Of a stretch of DNA of 38,791 nt, positions 33,657-38,791 are shown one piece after another. The stretch covers positions 1 to 38,791 of the forward strand of contig QZLD01000037.1 in the NCBI GenBank assembly GCA_004796385.1, given 5' to 3'. This DNA is from Gammaproteobacteria bacterium. Lineage in GTDB: Bacteria; Pseudomonadota; Gammaproteobacteria; QZLD01. The position numbers and the translations under genes are program-made. The notes under the pieces are model-generated. The model made no database searches. It was not told the origin of the DNA and was given only the letters and a program-made list of their open reading frames with translations. How positions within the stretch are numbered: the stretch's first letter is position 1; each line of letters opens with the position of its first letter.

Positions 33657-34994
33657 CTACTTAATCTTAGGTGATGTTTTATTTTGTAAAATATCTATCA
33701 CTCCGTTATCCGCTTTTACCTCAACTTTAAGATCTTTTGTTTCTATCTTATTAAATAGTACATATCCGATATCCAATACACCGTTTAAATTAAGTTTTCT
33801 AAGTAGTGCAAAATTTAAATCTATACCTGTAACAGATTTTTCATTTTGTTTTTCTTCTGTAATCGGCATGTAGTTATCAAGATTTATTTGATCCACATTA
33901 AGAGCAAAATAAACATAGGGATCTGTCGGATTTTTAATTTCAGCATCCCCATTAATTTTAATTTCATCCAGCTCAATGGACATCTTATTCAGCTTTATAA
34001 AGTCTTTTGTAGCAAAAATATTCAGATCAAGTTTTATTCTATTAAAAACTTCATCTTTAAATTCAGGCAACGCAATTCCAAAATCTGTCGCAACACCTTT
34101 CGGAGAGAAATCATAGACTTTAATTTTGGCATTCAATTTAGGTTCACCACCGAAATCACTAACAAAGATATCACCACCCATAGATACGCCCATAAGATTC
34201 ATAGCAAAATCTTTAACAGACATAGTTTGTTTTAAGTTATTCAGTTCGATATCACCAGACAGTGAAAAATCCATTTTTCCTGTTGGAAATTCAGGCGACT
34301 GCGATTTAATATTTACATCAAAATCACTGATCTTCCCCCCTAGAAAACCTGGTAATACCTGTGCAGTAAATTTAAGATTAAGATTAGATTTTTGTTGTGG
34401 ATTTTTACTATCAACATCTGCTGAGAACTCAATATTAATTGGTTTAATAAAGCTCTCTATTCCAATTTGAAGGAAGATATTATCAACTGTAATATCTTGA
34501 TTATTTTCCATATTAAGGTATGTAATTCTGGAATCACTAACCTCTATACCTTCAAACTTAAAATCGGCATTCTGATTACCTCCGGAAGATTCATCAACAT
34601 CAAATGCCCAATTAATATCACCCTTATGATTCTTTTCCAGATTTACAACAAGTCCGTCAATATAAATTCTGTTAGCATAAACCTTACCATCAAAAAGAGG
34701 CATTATTTTCACGCCCATATCAATTTTTTTCAGTGAAAGAAAAACTCTGTTTTTAAACCCGTCAGGATTTAAAATTTCAATTCCTTCAACATTCACCCCC
34801 AATACAGGGTAAAAACTCTTTTTTATCTCTCCTTTTATCAGAAAATCTCGGCCTGTTTGCTCTTTTACTGCCTTACTGATCTTATCTTTGATCATTGCGT
34901 CATCAATTAAAAAGTATGCTGCAACACCAATCATTACTAACAACAAAATCAAAACCGACATTGCAATAAACAGATATTTAAACAGTTTTTTCAT
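33657..34994 (-). CDS. AsmA-family protein, apparently lacking the C-terminal domain
   Basis: 445 residues. One N-terminal membrane segment (about 5-30) is followed by an AsmA-type N-terminal domain with the conserved starts AVKEQTGRDFLIKGEIKKSFYP, LGVNVEGIEILNP and LVVNLEKNHKGDINW, then beta-rich repeats. AsmA proteins span the periplasm and are linked to outer-membrane lipid or protein assembly. The frame stops soon after NGVIDI, near where relatives of about 600-700 residues continue into a final conserved domain; the 148 bases downstream do not encode it in any frame. It has a good ribosome site (AGGA, 7 bases) and starts 1 base after the decarboxylase gene, so it is coupled to it. Confidence 0.8.
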   Translation of the reverse strand: MKKLFKYLFIAMSVLILLLVMIGVAAYFLIDDAMIKDKISKAVKEQTGRDFLIKGEIKKSFYPVLGVNVEGIEILNPDGFKNRVFLSLKKIDMGVKIMPLFDGKVYANRIYIDGLVVNLEKNHKGDINWAFDVDESSGGNQNADFKFEGIEVSDSRITYLNMENNQDITVDNIFLQIGIESFIKPINIEFSADVDSKNPQQKSNLNLKFTAQVLPGFLGGKISDFDVNIKSQSPEFPTGKMDFSLSGDIELNNLKQTMSVKDFAMNLMGVSMGGDIFVSDFGGEPKLNAKIKVYDFSPKGVATDFGIALPEFKDEVFNRIKLDLNIFATKDFIKLNKMSIELDEIKINGDAEIKNPTDPYVYFALNVDQINLDNYMPITEEKQNEKSVTGIDLNFALLRKLNLNGVLDIGYVLFNKIETKDLKVEVKADNGVIDILQNKTSPKIK

Positions 34995-34995
34995 T

Positions 34996-36237
34996 TTAAT
35001 TTCCTGTCACAAACAGCTGTCGAGGCTCTCCATGCCCAAGAAAGTCATGAGGACTTGCGCTGTAACCATATGCGCCGGATTGAAATATAACTATATGATC
35101 CCCAATTTCTATTGATGGCAGTTCCACTTTTGCTGCAAAAATATCCAAAGGTGTACAGCAAGGGCCTACAATATTAACCTTTTCAAGAGTGTCCGACTCC
35201 ATTTTATTGGCAACCGCAATCGGGTAGTTTTTACGAATCACCTGCCCAAAATTACCTGTAGCGGCAAGATGGTGATGAATACCACCATTAACAATAACAA
35301 ATTTCTCCTCACGGGATTCTTTAATATCCAATACCTCGCAAATATAATATCCGGATGTTCCCGATATATAACGACCAAGCTCAACGATCAACTTTGCTTC
35401 TTTGATTTCGGTTTTTAACTTTTCATCAAGCATGGAAAGATTTTCGCTAATCTCATCTAATTCCAGCTCATCCTCCCCAATAAAATAGGGGATACCGAAA
35501 CCGCCACCAATATTGATCTTCTTAAAATTCAGACCTCCGTTTGCTAGCTTTATAGCCAGATCTACAGCCTTAATCTGACTTTCGATAATCGCATCTTTAC
35601 GCAGATTCTGTGAGCCGGAAAATATATGAAAACCTTCTGGATCAATCCCTAACTCGTTCATTTTTCTTATAACATGCGGTACTTTTTCTTCATCTATACC
35701 AAACTGTTTTGAACCTCCTCCCATCTTCATCCCGGAAGCCTTCAGTTCAAATGCAGGATTAACTCTAATAGCTACTCGTGGTTCAATACCGAATTTTTCA
35801 GAAGCGGCAACTATTCTTTCAAGCTCGGTTTCCGATTCAAGGTTAAAAAGTATTCCTGCATTAACCCCAACCTCAATCTCATGCACACTCTTACCCGGGC
35901 CGGCAAAACTAATATCTTCTACAGGCATTCCTGAATTAATTGCAATAAGCAGCTCTTTTCCTGAAGCCACATCAAAACCATCAACCTTATCGGCAAGAAA
36001 GTCGACCAGTTCCGGCATCGGATTAGCCTTAATCGCATAATGAATATCTATCTCTACAGGCAGTTTTTGTTTAAGTTTTTCAACACGCTGTTGCAGTATC
36101 TGAGAATCATAAATATAGGCTGCCCGCCCCTCTATCATGTAGTCACTGTAACTCTTACCTGCAACTACAAGATGATTATCTATCTGCGGTGCAACCTTAA
36201 CTGCGTGAAATTGTTTTTTATTGTCTAAGCTACTCAC
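34996..36237 (-). CDS. PLP-dependent decarboxylase, exosortase A-associated type
   Basis: 413 residues of the fold III ornithine/diaminopimelate decarboxylase superfamily. PLP would bind Lys70 in HYAIKANP. Further marks are FDVASGKEL, GGGFGIPY, LIVELGRYI and GPCCTPLDI with the catalytic Cys near the C-terminus. The pairing with an AMP-forming ligase, sharing 8 bases of overlap, matches the decarboxylase/ligase pair found beside exosortase and EPS genes. The substrate is unknown; diaminopimelate decarboxylase is less likely because of this neighbour. Confidence 0.85.
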   Translation of the reverse strand: MSSLDNKKQFHAVKVAPQIDNHLVVAGKSYSDYMIEGRAAYIYDSQILQQRVEKLKQKLPVEIDIHYAIKANPMPELVDFLADKVDGFDVASGKELLIAINSGMPVEDISFAGPGKSVHEIEVGVNAGILFNLESETELERIVAASEKFGIEPRVAIRVNPAFELKASGMKMGGGSKQFGIDEEKVPHVIRKMNELGIDPEGFHIFSGSQNLRKDAIIESQIKAVDLAIKLANGGLNFKKINIGGGFGIPYFIGEDELELDEISENLSMLDEKLKTEIKEAKLIVELGRYISGTSGYYICEVLDIKESREEKFVIVNGGIHHHLAATGNFGQVIRKNYPIAVANKMESDTLEKVNIVGPCCTPLDIFAAKVELPSIEIGDHIVIFQSGAYGYSASPHDFLGHGEPRQLFVTGN

Positions 36238-37798
36238 TAAAATATTCTCTGTATTGTTTGGTTATTGAACTTCTGTCGATTTTTCCATTGGCATTACGCG
36301 GTAAAACATCCTTAATTTCAACAACTGCCGGTACCATAAAAAGAGGCAATACGCGACGGCACTCTTTTATAATAAATTTCTCTGTTATTTTTTCATCTGA
36401 GGCTTTAATCAAAAGAATAATCGCTTGCCCTAATCTATTATGCGGTACTCCTATAGAAACACACTCATCAACCCCTTCTATTGAAAAAATATAGTCTTCA
36501 ATTTCTGCCGGGCTAACCCTGTAACCCGAGGTTTTTATCATCTCGTCATTTCTACCGATAAAATAGAGAAAACCATCCTCATCTTTCTTTACAATATCTC
36601 CTGACCAGACAACTGTTTCATTATCACAGCAATTATCTTTTTCATAATTTAACAATCTGAATCGCTCTGCTGTTTTATCCGTATCATTCCAGTATCCTTT
36701 TGCCACCAACGCACCACGATGCACTAATTCCCCCGGCTCATCAATATCACATTCACTGCCATCCTGACGCAACACCATTACCTCCGCATTTGGAATTGCC
36801 TTCCCAATAGATGTTGGGCGCTTATCCAATTCAGAAAAAGGCAGATATGTCGATCTGAAAGCCTCTGTCAGACCATACATAAGAATGGGATCTGTTTCTG
36901 GAAGGCTTGCTCTCAATTTTTTCAAGACAGATTCAGGCATTGCGCCTCCTGAGTTTGTAATATAACGCAAATGATTGCTTACTCCTTCAGGCCACTGTAA
37001 ATCTGCCAACTGCGTCCAAAGTGGCGGAACTGCTGCAAGCCCCGTTATATGAAATTTTTCTACCGCCTTAATAACATCAAGCGGAAAAAGATAATTTATC
37101 AACACAGTTGTACCACCGACAAGAAGCATTGTTGTTAACTGACTAAGTCCGTAATCAAAGCTGAACGGCAATACAGCCAGCAACCTGTCTTCTGAGCTGT
37201 TATTCAGATATTCGGCTACACTTTGGGCTCCCGCAATAATATTCCTGTGGCTTAGAACCACTCCTTTAGGTTTTCCGGTACTACCTGACGTATATAAAAT
37301 TGCAGCGTTATCTCTGTCAATTATTGAAACAGAAGAGACTTTAACTGTTGGCTCTTCATAAAATGAGATATATCCAACATCACCAATATATAAGCCTTTT
37401 TTATCATCTATTAAGATTATTTTTTGCAAAGAGGTTATATCTTCAATCTCTGAAGAAATTGCTTTTAAGCGTGCAACAGAAGTAATCAATATCTCTACTT
37501 CACAGTCATTCAGAATATGGCGAACCTGAGCACCTTTAAGAACAGGATTTATCGGCACAAAAACCTTTCCGCTCCTGGAAATACCCAGTAATGAACTGAC
37601 AGCCTCAAACCTCTTTTCGAGATAAACCGCTACCCTCCCGCCTTTTGCCTGGCTCAATCCACCAAGCAGAGCAGCAACACGGCTAACCTCAATATCTAAA
37701 TCTGAGTAACTTATCACTTCATCTCTAATGCAAACCGCATCACTATTCGGAGATAATCTTGAGGAATTGGACAAAAGCTGATCAATTGAAGTCATCAT
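36230..37798 (-). CDS. AMP-forming acyl-CoA ligase, exosortase A-associated type
   Basis: 522 residues of the ANL superfamily. Motifs: the AMP-binding loop ILYTSGSTGKPKGVVLSH, A5-type MYGLTEAFRST, WSGDIVKKDEDGFLYFIGRNDEMIKTSGYRVSP hinge and the catalytic Lys of NANGKIDR near the C-terminus. It would activate a carboxylic acid as acyl-AMP and pass it to CoA or a carrier. No separate acyl carrier protein gene is visible in the window, although such systems sometimes have one. ATG is doubled at the start (37798 and 37795). It leads an operon with the decarboxylase (8-base overlap) and the AsmA-like gene. Confidence 0.87.
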   Translation of the reverse strand: MMTSIDQLLSNSSRLSPNSDAVCIRDEVISYSDLDIEVSRVAALLGGLSQAKGGRVAVYLEKRFEAVSSLLGISRSGKVFVPINPVLKGAQVRHILNDCEVEILITSVARLKAISSEIEDITSLQKIILIDDKKGLYIGDVGYISFYEEPTVKVSSVSIIDRDNAAILYTSGSTGKPKGVVLSHRNIIAGAQSVAEYLNNSSEDRLLAVLPFSFDYGLSQLTTMLLVGGTTVLINYLFPLDVIKAVEKFHITGLAAVPPLWTQLADLQWPEGVSNHLRYITNSGGAMPESVLKKLRASLPETDPILMYGLTEAFRSTYLPFSELDKRPTSIGKAIPNAEVMVLRQDGSECDIDEPGELVHRGALVAKGYWNDTDKTAERFRLLNYEKDNCCDNETVVWSGDIVKKDEDGFLYFIGRNDEMIKTSGYRVSPAEIEDYIFSIEGVDECVSIGVPHNRLGQAIILLIKASDEKITEKFIIKECRRVLPLFMVPAVVEIKDVLPRNANGKIDRSSITKQYREYFSE

Positions 37799-38032
37799 AA
37801 TAAAAGCAGCCTCTAAAAAACTATGACGAATGTTCCATAAATTTCAAAGTCGGCATTATAACTGTTTTATCCGATACATTCACAATATGCCTTGCAATAG
37901 TTCAGACCATTGCGACAAAAGACACAAAAAAACCTACCCATTTGGGGGCAACTAACTGTATTTTATATTTTTTGAACTATACTTTTTTTCAAGTAAATAG
38001 TATTCATAAATATATTGCAGAGTAAAAGGATT

Positions 38033-38791
38033 GTGATAGCGAAACTTATAAAAAAAATTTTCTCAAAAAAAGAGAACATCGCTACTCCTGAAGAGACTAT
38101 AAATGTTGAACAACTGAAGCAGTCTGTCCAGAAAACTGCCAATAGTATTGGCAGCCTTGCTGTCGAGATCGTTGATATCGCCGGTCGTATAGATACAGTT
38201 TCAACTAAGGTAAGTGAAGAAGCAAAAACATTTACCGAACTCAAAAATACCTCTCACCTACTTCTACAAAGCAATCAAAGAGTAGATCAATCGGTAAATC
38301 ACACTAAAGAAACCGTATCTCTGGCAAACAGAAATGTCACCGAATCAAGAGAAAATATTCAAAACTCTATAACGGAAATAAAAGAACTTTCCCAGTCAGT
38401 AACTGAAAACCAACAATCCCTGCAAGATGTAAGCAGCAGCCTTTTGGATGTTCAGAAAATCGCCAGAACCATTACCGCAATTTCTAAACAGACAAATCTA
38501 CTTGCTCTAAATGCCACTATTGAAGCAGCAAGAGCTGGTGAAGCAGGAAAAGGTTTTGCAGTAGTTGCCGATGAGGTAAAGGATCTATCCAAAAAAACCA
38601 GCGAAGCAACAACTCAAATCAGCCACACCCTAAAAGTTCTAGCTCAACAGATAACTACACTTGTTGACAAAAGCAAGCATGATACAGAAAAAGCGGAGTC
38701 AGTAAAAACCGGAGCCGAAAATTTTGACAGCACTATAACTATGCTGGAAGAGAATATTTCAAGAATAGATATGGAATCAAACGAGATTGTA
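38033..38791 (+). CDS. Methyl-accepting chemotaxis-type receptor (partial, C-terminus off window)
   Basis: 253 codons open to the right edge from a GTG at 38033 with AAAGGA close before it; an in-frame stop upstream (37994) fixes the region. The helical MCP signalling domain carries the canonical tip [20 protein letters not shown] followed by [20 protein letters not shown] (about residues 159-198), which contacts CheA and CheW. No membrane segment or periplasmic domain is visible in the part seen; the N-terminus [13 protein letters not shown] is basic and may touch the membrane. It is divergent from the ligase operon (234 bases between). A sensor domain at the missing C-terminus is possible. 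Confidence 0.87.
   Translation, partial: MIAKLIKKIFSKKENIATPEETINVEQLKQSVQKTANSIGSLAVEIVDIAGRIDTVSTKVSEEAKTFTELKNTSHLLLQSNQRVDQSVNHTKETVSLANRNVTESRENIQNSITEIKELSQSVTENQQSLQDVSSSLLDVQKIARTITAISKQTNLLALNATIEAARAGEAGKGFAVVADEVKDLSKKTSEATTQISHTLKVLAQQITTLVDKSKHDTEKAESVKTGAENFDSTITMLEENISRIDMESNEIV

Noticed and set aside
34996-36237. Diaminopimelate decarboxylase (lysA)
   Set aside because: The fold is shared, but the overlap with an AMP-forming ligase points to the exosortase-associated decarboxylase subfamily.
37963-38244. 93-residue reading frame on the minus strand
   Set aside because: It is antisense to the chemotaxis receptor, whose protein shows the canonical signalling motif; the minus frame has no recognisable content.

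Overview
The window reads as chromosomal DNA of an AT-rich gammaproteobacterium. The clearest lineage markers are a lapA-lapB-pyrF cluster, a RelA-type (p)ppGpp synthetase of about 740 residues, a full-length GlnE, MltF, and an rlmE-ftsH-folP-glmM block. No genus can be named from the sequence alone. No rRNA, tRNA, CRISPR array, phage gene or transposase was seen. Almost every gene lies on the minus strand; the exceptions are a NlpC/P60 lipoprotein at about 30.1 kb and a chemotaxis-type receptor that runs off the right edge.

Left part (1-10.2 kb): a module of the exopolysaccharide/PEP-CTERM (exosortase) type. Read in transcription order (right to left) it is a polyprenyl glycosylphosphotransferase, the PrsK sensor kinase, the PrsR sigma-54 response regulator and the giant TPR protein PrsT. 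Downstream of prsT, behind a good sigma-54 promoter match and two dyads, lies a secreted PHB-depolymerase-like esterase. It ends in Ig-like domains and an acidic Gly-Glu-Ile-Glu-Glu repeat tail that leaves the window. The simplest reading is that PrsK-PrsR drives this secreted protein through RpoN.

Middle (10.5-24.6 kb): a Sel1-repeat protein, then a pcm-lapA-lapB-pyrF-nudix run, relA with a clear terminator, mltF, and rlmE-ftsH-folP-glmM. LapB and FtsH, which cooperate in LpxC turnover in E. coli, are both present. Upstream of rlmE are a sodium/solute symporter and its one-membrane-segment accessory protein.

Right part (26.2-38.8 kb): a 594-base gene-free stretch with long inverted repeats is followed by a tight three-gene unit: an unrecognised protein, a NYN nuclease with a cold-shock-like C-terminus, and a GAF-GAF-GGDEF diguanylate cyclase. 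Then come the NlpC/P60 lipoprotein, glnE, and a second exosortase-associated operon (AMP-forming acyl-CoA ligase, PLP-dependent decarboxylase, shortened AsmA-like protein). The partial chemotaxis receptor is transcribed divergently from that operon.

The two exosortase-linked loci are about 25 kb apart. No exosortase and no complete PEP-CTERM protein is visible, so the core of that system must be elsewhere if it exists. Several start codons were moved from the longest ORF to an internal start with a better ribosome binding site (pcm, glmM, ftsH, the symporter accessory gene and the diguanylate cyclase).
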